19,386 nt of DNA, from assembly GCA_035293845.1 (NCBI GenBank), contig DATGMB010000179.1, positions 1 through 19,386 on the forward strand. The letters run 5' to 3'. How positions within the stretch are numbered: position 1 is the stretch's first letter; every line of letters starts with the position of its first letter. The position numbers and the translations under genes are program-made. This DNA comes from DATGMB01 sp035293845. Lineage in GTDB: Bacteria > Acidobacteriota > Terriglobia > Bryobacterales > Bryobacteraceae. This document shows positions 6,475 to 13,756 of the stretch, piece by piece. The notes under the pieces are model-generated. The model had not been told where the DNA came from. It did no database searches and saw nothing but the letters and a program-made list of their open reading frames with translations.

Positions 6475-6678
6475 CTAATTCACGCGGCGGCGGACCAGCC
6501 ACGGCTCGAACGCGCCGGGGTCCTCCATGATGTCGGTCTCGATGTCCTGAAATTGGGTATCCAGGATCAGGCGCTCGATGGCCAATCCGAGAGTGGCATC
6601 GCCGAATTGGGCGCGCTTTTGTTCGATGAGGGCCAGGATCGCTTCACAAAGCTCCAGGCGTGCCGCCGCGTTGTTCAT
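6475..6678 (-). CDS. Small 67-residue protein at the end of the his operon
   Basis: An ATG at 6678 with an unusually strong purine-rich ribosome binding site (GGAGGGGAGGGAAC directly upstream) starts a 67-residue protein: MNNAAARLELCEAILALIEQ, then KRAQFGDATLGLAIERLIL and an acidic stretch DIETDIMEDPGAFEPWLVRR. It is predicted to be mostly helical and soluble, with no membrane segment. A longer frame from an upstream ATG at 6729 exists, but the ribosome binding site fixes the shorter start. It begins 75 bases after the hisA stop and precedes the terminator, so it is probably the last cistron of the operon. I do not recognise a family. Confidence 0.65.
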   Translation of the reverse strand: MNNAAARLELCEAILALIEQKRAQFGDATLGLAIERLILDTQFQDIETDIMEDPGAFEPWLVRRRVN

Positions 6679-6753
6679 GTTCCCTCCCCTCCTGCTCGAT
6701 TGGACGCAGCCCGTGCGCGAAAGTTGCATCGGTCGAAAGACTAGCCCGCGAGA

Positions 6754-7458
6754 CTAGCCTTTCGGCTGGAGCGCAGCAAGCTCCGCGAGCGGAATGTGCC
6801 CGGTGTAAATCGCCATACCGAGCGCCGCATGAACACCCATGTCCAAAAGCGCCCGGACGTCATCCAGCGTCGTGATGCCGCCCGCCGCCGTTAACTCGAG
6901 CGAGGTCGCCGCGCGCAGCCGCCGGAACCAGTCGAGATCCGTGCCTTGCAGCATGCCTTCCTTATCGACGTAGGTGCAAAGGAAGCCCGAACAATACGGT
7001 TCGAGCGCGCGCAGAACGCTTTCCGCGGAAAGCGCCGTCGCCTCGCGCCATCCTTTCACCACGATCCGGCCGTCTTTCGAATCGACCGCGACGAGCAGTC
7101 GCTCGCGCCCGATGGCATCGCGCAGCTCGGCGAGGAGCGGTTCATTGATGCCATCCGCCGTGAACGCGGCAGTCCCGGCGATCACTTTGCGCGCGCCCTG
7201 CTCGACCAGAACGCGAGCGCGCGCCGCCGAGCGCACGCCGCCGCCGGCGCGAATCGCCGCCTGCGAAGCCAGCATGCGAACCAGACCGTCGTTCGAACCG
7301 CGGCCCATGGCGGCGTCGAGATCGATCACCTGGATTTCCGGAAATGCGGCGAAGCGCCGCAGCATCTCTTCCGGGGAATCAGCTTCGAGCGCCTTCTCGC
7401 GGCCTTGCACGAGCTGCACCACCTTGCCGTCCATCAGGTCAATGCACGGGAAGATCAT
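6754..7458 (-). CDS. hisA: Phosphoribosylformimino-5-aminoimidazole carboxamide ribotide isomerase (HisA)
   Basis: A 234-residue TIM-barrel enzyme that isomerises ProFAR to PRFAR, the fourth step of histidine synthesis, in the cytoplasm. It starts MIFPCIDLMDGKVVQL with catalytic Asp7; the second catalytic Asp is in VAVDSKDG (Asp126). Phosphate-binding loops AGGGVRS (71-77) and AAGGITTLDD (191-200) are intact. The length is normal. Its ATG overlaps the hisF stop (ATGA). No evidence of the PriA dual function is apparent; hisA-type specificity is assumed from the complete his cluster, since trpF is not in the window. Confidence 0.95.
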   Translation of the reverse strand: MIFPCIDLMDGKVVQLVQGREKALEADSPEEMLRRFAAFPEIQVIDLDAAMGRGSNDGLVRMLASQAAIRAGGGVRSAARARVLVEQGARKVIAGTAAFTADGINEPLLAELRDAIGRERLLVAVDSKDGRIVVKGWREATALSAESVLRALEPYCSGFLCTYVDKEGMLQGTDLDWFRRLRAATSLELTAAGGITTLDDVRALLDMGVHAALGMAIYTGHIPLAELAALQPKG

Positions 7459-8216
7459 ACGCGCCTCACCGGGATGCCGCGGCGCGCCAGCTCGTCCTTG
7501 AGCCCCGCCACGGTCCATGTGCCGTAGTGGAATATGGAGGCGGCCAGCGCGGCATCGGCGCAGCCATCGGTCAGAACGCGCACGAAGTGCTCCGGCTCGC
7601 CCGCGCCGCCCGAGGCAATCACCGGAACGCGCGTGGCGCGCGAGACGGCGCGCGTCAGCTCGCAGTCGAAGCCGGCCTGCACGCCATCGGTATCCATCGA
7701 GGTCAGCAGGATCTCGCCGGCACCCAGCTCTTCGCCGCGCGCCGCCCAGGCCACCGCGTCGAGGCCCTCGTCATCGCGGCCGCCGCGCGTGTAAACGTGC
7801 CATTGACCCGGCCCGTGGCGGCGCGCATCGATCGCCAGCACCACGGCCTGCGCGCCGAACTCGCGCGAAAGCTCCGTGATCAGCTCCGGGCGCCACACCG
7901 CGGCCGTGTTCACCGAGACTTTATCGGCGCCCGAAAGCAGGATGCGGCGGGCGTCCTCGACGGAGCGGATGCCGCCGCCCACGGAGAGCGGAATGAATAC
8001 CTGGCGCGCCGTCCGCGCCACCACATCCGCCATGATGGCGCGCGCATCGCTCGAAGCCGTGATATCGAGGAACACCAGCTCGTCAGCGCCTTCGCGGTTA
8101 TACCGGTCCGCCAGCTCGACGGGATCGCCGGCATCCCGCAGGTTCACGAAGTGCACGCCTTTCACCACGCGGCCGGCCGTCACGTCCAGGCAGGGAATGA
8201 TCCGCTTGGCTAACAC
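7455..8216 (-). CDS. hisF: Imidazole glycerol phosphate synthase, cyclase subunit (HisF)
   Basis: A 253-residue TIM barrel that uses ammonia from HisH to convert PRFAR to imidazole glycerol phosphate and AICAR. It starts (GTG) with the hallmark LAKRIIPCLDVTAGRVVKG; catalytic Asp11 and Asp130 (LAIDARR) lie at the canonical positions. Phosphate-binding SVGGGIRS (78-85) and ASGGAGEPEHF are present. The GTG at 8216 overlaps the hisH stop by 7 bases. Adjacent to its partner subunit hisH and to its distant relative hisA. Confidence 0.96.
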   Translation of the reverse strand: MLAKRIIPCLDVTAGRVVKGVHFVNLRDAGDPVELADRYNREGADELVFLDITASSDARAIMADVVARTARQVFIPLSVGGGIRSVEDARRILLSGADKVSVNTAAVWRPELITELSREFGAQAVVLAIDARRHGPGQWHVYTRGGRDDEGLDAVAWAARGEELGAGEILLTSMDTDGVQAGFDCELTRAVSRATRVPVIASGGAGEPEHFVRVLTDGCADAALAASIFHYGTWTVAGLKDELARRGIPVRRV

Positions 8217-8791
8217 GCGACGAACCTCCGGACCATCTCCAATCCCACCGGCCCCGACTTCTCCGGGTGGAATTGCACGCCGAACACATTGCCGGCTTCG
8301 AGAGCGGCGGTGTACCGCACGCCGTACTCGCAAACCGCGGAGGCCTCCGGGATTTCGGGAACGTAGTAGCTGTGCGCGAAGTAGACATGCGGTCGCGATC
8401 CGGCGGCGAAGAGCCGCGAGCCCGGCCGCACCTCCAGCTCGTTCCAGCCCATGTGCGGCACGCGCACGGCGTCGCGGAAGCGCTTCACCGCGCCGCGGAA
8501 TATTCCGAGGCCGGCCGCTTCCGGCGCCTCCTCGCTCGACTCGAACAGCGCCTGCATGCCGAGGCAGATGCCCAGAAACGGCACGCCGGCGGCGATGCGC
8601 GAGAGCAGCGTCTCCCGCGCCGCGAGCGAGCGCATCATCTGGCCGAAATGGCCGACGCCGGGCAGGATGATTTTGGAGGCACGCTCCAGGCCGGCGGCAT
8701 CGCGCACCACTTCGTGCTCGCAGCCGATCGCGGCCAGCGTGTTCCGGACGGAGCGGAGGTTGCCCGCGCCGTAATCGAACACCGCGATCAT
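8210..8791 (-). CDS. hisH: Imidazole glycerol phosphate synthase, glutaminase subunit (HisH)
   Basis: A 193-residue class I glutamine amidotransferase that supplies ammonia to HisF. It starts MIAVFDYGAGNLRSV; the nucleophile is Cys76 in LGICLGMQ and the other triad members are His175 and Glu177 in FHPEKSG. The oxyanion strand PGVGHFG (44-50) is present. The ATG at 8791 overlaps the hisB stop (ATGA). Length is typical and no key residue is missing. Confidence 0.96.
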   Translation of the reverse strand: MIAVFDYGAGNLRSVRNTLAAIGCEHEVVRDAAGLERASKIILPGVGHFGQMMRSLAARETLLSRIAAGVPFLGICLGMQALFESSEEAPEAAGLGIFRGAVKRFRDAVRVPHMGWNELEVRPGSRLFAAGSRPHVYFAHSYYVPEIPEASAVCEYGVRYTAALEAGNVFGVQFHPEKSGPVGLEMVRRFVAC

Positions 8792-9375
8792 AACAGCCCC
8801 TTGGTTGAAGGAAGCTGATCCTTCAGGCGCGCATCCTTCGAGCAGGCGTATTTCATGGCGCGCGCGAAACACTTGAAGATGGCTTCCATCTTGTGATGGC
8901 TGGAGCGGCCGTAGAGCACCTGTGCGTGCAGATTGGCTCCGGCGTGGTGCACGAAGCCGCCGAAGAAATCCTCCACCAGCTCGGTCTGCAGATCGCCCAC
9001 GAGCCGCACGCGCACGCGATCGCGGTAGACCAGCGCGGGCCGCCCGCCCAGGTCGACCGCCACCACTGCGAGCGTCTCGTCCATCGGCAGGACGAAATAG
9101 CCGGCGCGGTTGATGCCCTTGCGATCACCCAGCGCTTTGGCGAACAACTGGCCGAGCACGATGCCCGTGTCCTCCACGGTGTGGTGCTGATCGACATCCA
9201 GGTCGCCCTCCGCGCGCAGCTTCAAATCGAAGCCGCCGTGTTTGGCAAAGAGCTCGAGCATGTGGTCGAGGAAGCGGATGCCGGTCGAAATTTCGTAGCG
9301 CCCGCGGCCTTCGATCGCGAGCGAGCCGGCGATGCACGTTTCTTTGGTGTTGCGCTCGATGGCAGCCTTTCTCAC
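8788..9375 (-). CDS. hisB: Imidazoleglycerol-phosphate dehydratase (HisB, monofunctional)
   Basis: A 195-residue dehydratase that converts imidazole glycerol phosphate to imidazole acetol phosphate. The metal-binding repeats are visible: FLDHML (35-40), HHTVEDT (64-70), HHAGAN (143-148) and HHKMEAIFK (160-168). It is the dehydratase alone, without the N-terminal phosphatase of enterobacterial HisB, which matters because a separate HAD phosphatase gene lies immediately upstream. The GTG start at 9375 overlaps the HAD stop (GTGA). Confidence 0.95.
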   Translation of the reverse strand: MRKAAIERNTKETCIAGSLAIEGRGRYEISTGIRFLDHMLELFAKHGGFDLKLRAEGDLDVDQHHTVEDTGIVLGQLFAKALGDRKGINRAGYFVLPMDETLAVVAVDLGGRPALVYRDRVRVRLVGDLQTELVEDFFGGFVHHAGANLHAQVLYGRSSHHKMEAIFKCFARAMKYACSKDARLKDQLPSTKGLL

Positions 9376-10052
9376 GATGCGAACACCTCGCTCAGGTAGT
9401 TGATGTCGTCCACGATGGCGTAGGCGCTCTCTTCCTGGAACAGGAAGACCAGGTCGAGGTAGAGCGGATTGGACGGCGCGGCAATGCCGATGAACGGAAC
9501 GCCGGCGGCGCGGGCGGCGCGGGCGTCGTCGACGGTATCCCCGATATAGAAAACCTGGCAGCCGCAGTTGTCCTTCAGGATGCGCAACAGGCCGTCGGGA
9601 TCGGGCTTGTGCCGCTCCACATCGTACATCCCGACGATCGGATCGAACCGGAGCTCGGGCGCGAAACGGTCGAGTGTGATGCGCGCCTCTTCCCTGGGAC
9701 GGCCGGTGAAGATCGCAAAGCGGAACGACTCCGCCAGCGTTTCGAGCGTGCCGGGATTCGCGACCCATTTCTCGCGGCGCATGAGCTCCGGGCCGCCTTC
9801 GCCGCGGAACAGGTACTGGAAGTGGGCCTTGACCGTTTCGAAATCGGCATCCACGCCCGCCTCCGCCACCATGTGATGCGAGAGCTTCCAGTCGTCATTG
9901 AAGCCGCCGCGGTTCTTGTACTCCTGGATGCGCTCGTGCGTCACGCGCGCACCAGTGAAATGGGCGACGGTCTGCGCGATGGTTTCGCGGTAGGATTCCG
10001 TGACGTCTACCAGCACGCCGTCCATATCGAAAACGAGAAGGGGTTGGGTCAT
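9372..10052 (-). CDS. HAD-superfamily phosphatase, candidate histidinol-phosphatase
   Basis: A 226-residue HAD subfamily I hydrolase. Motif I is FDMDGVLVD (Asp9 nucleophile, Asp11), motif II is FTGR (Thr116), motif III is the Lys in RHKPDPD (Lys149) and motif IV is GDTVDDA (Asp172, Asp175). A helical cap between motifs I and II includes KNRGGFNDDWKLS. It resembles the small HAD family catalogued as TIGR01548-like (recalled, not searched). It sits between hisC and hisB with ATGA and GTGA overlaps, so it is co-translated with them. The operon has no other gene for dephosphorylating histidinol phosphate, and HisC makes exactly that compound. The enzymatic role is inferred from context; the motifs only prove a phosphatase-type active site. 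Confidence 0.85.
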   Translation of the reverse strand: MTQPLLVFDMDGVLVDVTESYRETIAQTVAHFTGARVTHERIQEYKNRGGFNDDWKLSHHMVAEAGVDADFETVKAHFQYLFRGEGGPELMRREKWVANPGTLETLAESFRFAIFTGRPREEARITLDRFAPELRFDPIVGMYDVERHKPDPDGLLRILKDNCGCQVFYIGDTVDDARAARAAGVPFIGIAAPSNPLYLDLVFLFQEESAYAIVDDINYLSEVFAS

Positions 10053-11128
10053 TCTTTCCAGATCTCTTCGAGCGCCGCCAGCAGCGCGCGCGTCTGCTCG
10101 CGCGTGCCCACCGTGATCCGCACGCATCCGGCGGCTTCGTAGCTGCGGTCGCGCACCAGAATGCCGCGCCCGCGCAGCGCGTCGCGCACCTCGATCGCAC
10201 GCTCGCCGAAGCGGGCCAGCACGAAGTTGGCCGAGCTCGGGATGTAAGTAATGCCAAGCTTTTCGAGGCCGACGCAAAGCAGCTCCCGCGCGGCCAGCAC
10301 TTCCGCCACGTAGTTCTCCACATAGGCGCGGTCTTCCACGGCGGCCTGCGCGGCCAGCACCGCCAGCGCGTTCACGCTATACGGCGACTGCGCCTTGTGC
10401 AGGTACGCGATATTCGCCTCGTGCGAAAACAGGCAGCCGAGCCGCATGGCGGCCATCCCGAACACCTTCGAAAACGTGCGGCACACGAACAGATTCGGGA
10501 CGCGCTCGATCTCGCCCAGCGCAGTCACGCCGGCAAACTCATAGTAGGCTTCATCGACCAGCACCGCGGCCTTGCGGGCACGGTGCAGGATGCGCTCGAT
10601 GGCCAGCAGCCCGATGCCGGTCCCGGTCGGATTGTTCGGGTTGGCCAGAATCACGGCGCGCGTTTCGGGCCCGATGGCGTCGAGCACCTGCTGCAGCGGA
10701 AACTCCATGGCCGGTTCGCAGTACGGAATCTCGCAGATCTTCGCGCCCGCCACTTCGCAATAGAAGCGATACATGGCGTACGACGGGCGCAGCAGCACCA
10801 CCTCCTGGCCGTCATCGACGTACGTGTTCACGAAAACCTGGATGGCTTCATCCGTGCCGTTGCAGAAGAGGAGCTGCTCCGGCGTTACGCGAAAATACCG
10901 CGCGATGGCGTCCTTCGCGGTTCCGTACTCGGGGTACACCGCGAGGCCCTCGCCGGAGAGCCCTTCGCGCAGGGCCGCAATGACCCGCGGCGAGCAGCCG
11001 ACCGTGTTCTCGTTGAAATCGAGCCGCAGTTTGCCGGCGCGCCCGCCGGTGGGTGGTGAATAGGGCGCCATGCCGAGCACGGCCGGCCGCGGCCGGATCG
11101 CGCCGCGCGGAAGCTTGGGAGGGTTCAC
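10049..11128 (-). CDS. hisC: Histidinol-phosphate aminotransferase (HisC)
   Basis: A 359-residue class I/II PLP aminotransferase that transfers an amino group from glutamate to imidazole acetol phosphate. Visible signatures are LDFNENTVGCSP (37-47), ANPNNPTGTG (162-171), VDEAYYEF (191-198), and the Schiff-base Lys221 in RTFSKVFGMAAMRLG. The C-terminal RITVGTREQ motif, which binds the substrate carboxylate, is present. The start is GTG 11128, overlapping the hisD stop (GTGA). Length matches the family. Confidence 0.95.
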   Translation of the reverse strand: MNPPKLPRGAIRPRPAVLGMAPYSPPTGGRAGKLRLDFNENTVGCSPRVIAALREGLSGEGLAVYPEYGTAKDAIARYFRVTPEQLLFCNGTDEAIQVFVNTYVDDGQEVVLLRPSYAMYRFYCEVAGAKICEIPYCEPAMEFPLQQVLDAIGPETRAVILANPNNPTGTGIGLLAIERILHRARKAAVLVDEAYYEFAGVTALGEIERVPNLFVCRTFSKVFGMAAMRLGCLFSHEANIAYLHKAQSPYSVNALAVLAAQAAVEDRAYVENYVAEVLAARELLCVGLEKLGITYIPSSANFVLARFGERAIEVRDALRGRGILVRDRSYEAAGCVRITVGTREQTRALLAALEEIWKE

Positions 11129-12354
11129 CGGATTCGCTCCTCCACCGACCGCGCATGCGCTTCCAGCCCCTCCGCACGCGCCAGCGCCGTAATCGCCGGC
11201 GCGAGGGCGGCCAGGGCATCCGGCGTCAATTCCTGAACCGAGATCACTTTGAGATAGTCCATCACCGAGAGACCGCCGCGGATACGCGCCGCGCCGCCAG
11301 TAGGCAGCACATGATTCGGCCCGGCGGCGTAGTCGCCCGCCGCTTCCGGGCTGAACGGGCCGACGAACACGCTGCCCGCGTGCCGCACTTTCGAGAGCAG
11401 CGCGGCATCCGGAATGCTGAGGTGCTCCGGCGCGAAGCGGTTCGCCAGCTCGATGGCCTCCTCGATGCCGGTCACCAGCACCGCCGCCGAATTGCGCTCG
11501 ATGGCCTGCCGCGCTACCGCGGCAGTGGGCAGAGTGGCAAGCTGCCGCTCGATATCGGCCGCCACCGCTTCCGCGAGACGGCGCGACGATGTCAGCAGGA
11601 CGGCCGATGCGTCCGTATCATGCTCCGCCTGCGCCAGCATGTCCGCGGCCAGGTGGCGGGGGTCACCGTCCTCGGCCACGATCAGGACTTCCGTCGGCCC
11701 CGCGACGAAGTCGATCCCCACCTCGCCTGCCAGCAGCTTCTTGGCCGCGGCAACGTAAATGTTGCCGGGGCCGACGATGCGGTCGGCTCGCGGCACGGTT
11801 TCCGTGCCGCAGGCGAAGGCGGCGATGGCTTGCGCGCCGCCGATTTGAAACACGTGCGGGATGCCCAGCAGATCCGCGGCGCCGAGGACTTCGAGCGGCT
11901 GCCGGGGCGACGCGATGCAGATCTCCGGCACTCCGGCGACCTGCGCCGGAACCACCGTCATGACGATCGTAGAGGGTAACGGGTACCGGCCCGAAGGAAT
12001 GTACGCGGCGACCGTATCCAGAGGCCGCACGATCTGGCCCAAACGCACGCCGGGGCGGATCTCTTCGGACCACTCGCGCGGCATCTGTTTTTCCGCGTAG
12101 GCGCGGACGTTGGCGGCGGCGGTTTCGACGGCGCAGCGGAATTCCGGCGAGAGCCTGGCGGCCGCGCCGGCGGTTGGCTGGCGCAATTCCGCGCCCGCGA
12201 AGCCGTCGAACTTTCGCGCATATTCGAGGACCGCGGCGTCGCCGCGCTCCCGCACGGCTTCGAGGATCGGGCGCACGACGGCTTCCGCCTCCGCCAGCCG
12301 CGCGGCCCGGCGCGCCAGCAGTTCCTGTGCCTGTTTGCTTTCGAGGATCCGCAT
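11125..12354 (-). CDS. hisD: Histidinol dehydrogenase (HisD)
   Basis: A 409-residue zinc- and NAD-dependent enzyme that oxidises histidinol to histidine in two steps. Conserved text includes PLDTVAAYIPSGRYPLPST (111-129), GPGNIYVAAAKKLL (195-208), the zinc ligands in LAQAEHD (Gln242, His245), the catalytic Glu-His in RFAPEHLSI, and GDYAAGPNHVLPTGG with a zinc-binding Asp. Start ATG 12354 shares one base with the hisG stop (TGATG), which favours it over upstream in-frame starts lying inside hisG. Confidence 0.96.
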   Translation of the reverse strand: MRILESKQAQELLARRAARLAEAEAVVRPILEAVRERGDAAVLEYARKFDGFAGAELRQPTAGAAARLSPEFRCAVETAAANVRAYAEKQMPREWSEEIRPGVRLGQIVRPLDTVAAYIPSGRYPLPSTIVMTVVPAQVAGVPEICIASPRQPLEVLGAADLLGIPHVFQIGGAQAIAAFACGTETVPRADRIVGPGNIYVAAAKKLLAGEVGIDFVAGPTEVLIVAEDGDPRHLAADMLAQAEHDTDASAVLLTSSRRLAEAVAADIERQLATLPTAAVARQAIERNSAAVLVTGIEEAIELANRFAPEHLSIPDAALLSKVRHAGSVFVGPFSPEAAGDYAAGPNHVLPTGGAARIRGGLSVMDYLKVISVQELTPDALAALAPAITALARAEGLEAHARSVEERIR

Positions 12355-13223
12355 CACAGCACGATCTTGTTCAGCGGGTACTCGACGATTCCCTGCCCGC
12401 CCGCCTGCTTCAGCCGCGGAATGATATCCCGCACCGTCGATTCGTCCAGGATCGTGTTCACCGCCAGCCATTCCTCGTCGCTCAGATGCGAAATGGTGGG
12501 CCGCTTCAGCGCGGGCAGCACGGAGAGCACCGCGGACAAGTCGTTACGGTGCACGTTGAGCATCAGCCCCACCTTGCCCAGTGCGTTAATGGCGCCTTCG
12601 AGCAGCATTTTGATGTCTTCGAGTTTGCGCCGCTTGGCGTCGTCCTGCCAGGAGGCGCGGTTGGCGATCAACTGCGTGTTCGACTCCATGACGGTATCGA
12701 TGATTTTGAGCTTGTTCGCCCGCAGCGAGGAGCCGGTCTCGGTGACCTCGACGATCGCATCGGCCAGCACCGGCGGCTTCACTTCGGTCGCCCCCCAACT
12801 GAATTCGACCTTCGCGGCGACGCCGTGGGCCGCCAGATACCGCCGGGTCGTCGCCACCAGCTCCGTGGCGATGATTCTGCCCTCCAGATCGTGCACGGTC
12901 TGGAAGTGCGACGCCTCCGGCACGGCGAGCACCCATCGCACCTTGCCGAAGCTCTGCTTGGCGTAGATCAGGTCCGCGACGGCGGTCACGTCGGCTTCGT
13001 TCTCCTCGATCCAGTCCCGCCCGGTCAGGCCGGCATCCAGGATGCCGTCCTCGACGTAGCGCGCCATCTCCTGCGCGCGGATGAGCATGCACTCGATCTG
13101 CGGATCGTCGATCGCGGGGAAATAGGACCGGCTGCTGGTGGTGATGCTGAAGCCGGCGCGGCGGAAAAGCTCGATGGTGGCATTCTCCAGGCTGCCTTTG
13201 GGAATGCCGAGCTTGAGCTTCAT
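12354..13223 (-). CDS. hisG: ATP phosphoribosyltransferase, long form (HisG)
   Basis: A 289-residue enzyme for the first committed step, joining ATP and PRPP. It starts LKLGIPKGSLENAT and contains the PRPP-site region VTETGSSLRANKLKIIDTV. The C-terminal 75 residues (KVGLMLNVHRNDLSAVLSVL to the end) form the ACT-like regulatory domain of long-form HisG, so the enzyme should be feedback-inhibited by histidine and should not need HisZ. ATG 13223 overlaps the hisI stop (ATGA). Regulation would thus act twice: at the enzyme and at the leader attenuator. Confidence 0.95.
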   Translation of the reverse strand: MKLKLGIPKGSLENATIELFRRAGFSITTSSRSYFPAIDDPQIECMLIRAQEMARYVEDGILDAGLTGRDWIEENEADVTAVADLIYAKQSFGKVRWVLAVPEASHFQTVHDLEGRIIATELVATTRRYLAAHGVAAKVEFSWGATEVKPPVLADAIVEVTETGSSLRANKLKIIDTVMESNTQLIANRASWQDDAKRRKLEDIKMLLEGAINALGKVGLMLNVHRNDLSAVLSVLPALKRPTISHLSDEEWLAVNTILDESTVRDIIPRLKQAGGQGIVEYPLNKIVL

Positions 13224-13600
13224 GCCTGGCTCCCGTAGACGGCGGCGGGGTCGTAGGCGCGGTCGTCCGCGATCTTCCAGTCGCCGTTCTCCAGCCGGCG
13301 GAAGAAGCAGCTTGCGTACCCCTCGTGGCAGACGCCGGGGCCCAGCGCTTCCACTTTCAGCAGCACAGCGTCGAGGTCGCAGTCGGTCGCGATCTCCTTC
13401 ACCGCCAGCCGGTGGCCGGAGCTTTCGCCCTTCATCCAGAGCTTCCGGCGCGAGCGGCTGTAGAAGGTGGCGAAGCCGCTCTCGACCGTGCGGCGGAAGG
13501 CTTCCTCGTTCATATACCCGACCATCAGCACGCGGCCGGAGGCGTAATCCTGAATGACGGCGGTCACCAGACCGTCCGATTTCGAAAAGTCCAGATTCAT
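13220..13600 (-). CDS. hisI: Phosphoribosyl-AMP cyclohydrolase (HisI, monofunctional)
   Basis: A 126-residue metal-dependent cyclohydrolase that opens the purine ring of PR-AMP. Motifs are TFYSRSRRKLWMKGESSGH (45-63), the magnesium-binding DCDLDAVLL (Asp73, 75, 77) with Cys74, and GVCHEGYASCFF with Cys91 and Cys98 completing a zinc site. The HisE pyrophosphatase domain fused to it in enterobacteria is absent; the protein ends about 25 residues after Cys98. It is the first structural gene, and its ATG lies only 12 bases after the T tract of the leader terminator, with no clear Shine-Dalgarno sequence. Confidence 0.95.
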   Translation of the reverse strand: MNLDFSKSDGLVTAVIQDYASGRVLMVGYMNEEAFRRTVESGFATFYSRSRRKLWMKGESSGHRLAVKEIATDCDLDAVLLKVEALGPGVCHEGYASCFFRRLENGDWKIADDRAYDPAAVYGSQA

Positions 13601-13612
13601 GGCGTAATAAAT

Positions 13613-13643
13613 AAAAAAGCCCGCCCCGGAGCAGCGGGCGGGC
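13613..13643 (-). terminator. Leader (attenuator) terminator upstream of hisI
   Basis: On the minus strand GCCCGCCC (13643-13636), a 9-base loop and GGGCGGGC (13626-13619) form a perfect 8-pair GC stem followed by six T (13618-13613). It lies between the leader peptide stop and the hisI start, so when it forms the operon is not transcribed. A plus-strand T run (13645-13650) means it could also stop plus-strand transcription. Confidence 0.85.
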
Positions 13644-13672
13644 GTTTTTTCTCCAGTTTCAATGCCGGGAAA

Positions 13673-13741
13673 TCAGAACGCCGCCCGTCGCGCATGCGCG
13701 CGATGGTGCCGGAAATGATGCTGGGCGGCGCGGATCACCAT
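13673..13741 (-). CDS. hisL: His operon leader peptide
   Basis: ATG 13741 starts a 22-residue peptide ending at TGA 13675-13673. It reads MVIRAAQHHFRHHRAHARR and ends AAF. Five of 22 codons are His (positions 8, 9, 12, 13, 16), clustered in the middle, as in the His leader peptides of Proteobacteria. The peptide lies 69 bases upstream of hisI on the same strand, with the terminator in between. There is no Shine-Dalgarno sequence; an extended -10 (TG-T-TAGACT) ends 9 bases before the ATG, which suggests leaderless translation. Its job would be to sense charged tRNA-His by ribosome stalling; the peptide itself need have no function. Confidence 0.82.
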   Translation of the reverse strand: MVIRAAQHHFRHHRAHARRAAF

Positions 13742-13750
13742 AGAAACCGT

Positions 13751-13756
13751 AGTCTA
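13751..13756 (-). promoter_or_regulatory. Putative extended -10 of the his operon, TAGACT
   Basis: The minus strand reads TGTTAGACT, a TG-n extended -10, ending 9 bases before the leader peptide ATG. No -35 match is seen at 16-18 bases, as is usual for extended -10 promoters. Confidence 0.45.

Larger units (their letters stand above)
13613..13741 (-). promoter_or_regulatory. Histidine operon attenuator (segments 1-4)
   Basis: Four segments of the minus-strand RNA can pair in the classical alternatives. Segment 1, CGCCGCCC (13730-13723, leader codons 4-7), is the exact complement of segment 2, GGGCGGCG (13686-13679, codons 19-21). Segment 2 extended, CGGGCGGCGTT (13687-13677), pairs with segment 3, AACGCCCGCCCG (13646-13635), with one bulged C. 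Segment 3 pairs with segment 4 as the terminator. The His codons begin directly after segment 1, so a ribosome stalled there for lack of charged tRNA-His would mask segment 1 and free segment 2 to form the 2:3 antiterminator. Confidence 0.8.

Noticed and set aside
10049..11128. hisC as an aromatic or other aminotransferase
   Set aside because: Position in the his operon and the overlaps with hisD and the HAD gene make histidinol-phosphate the evident substrate.
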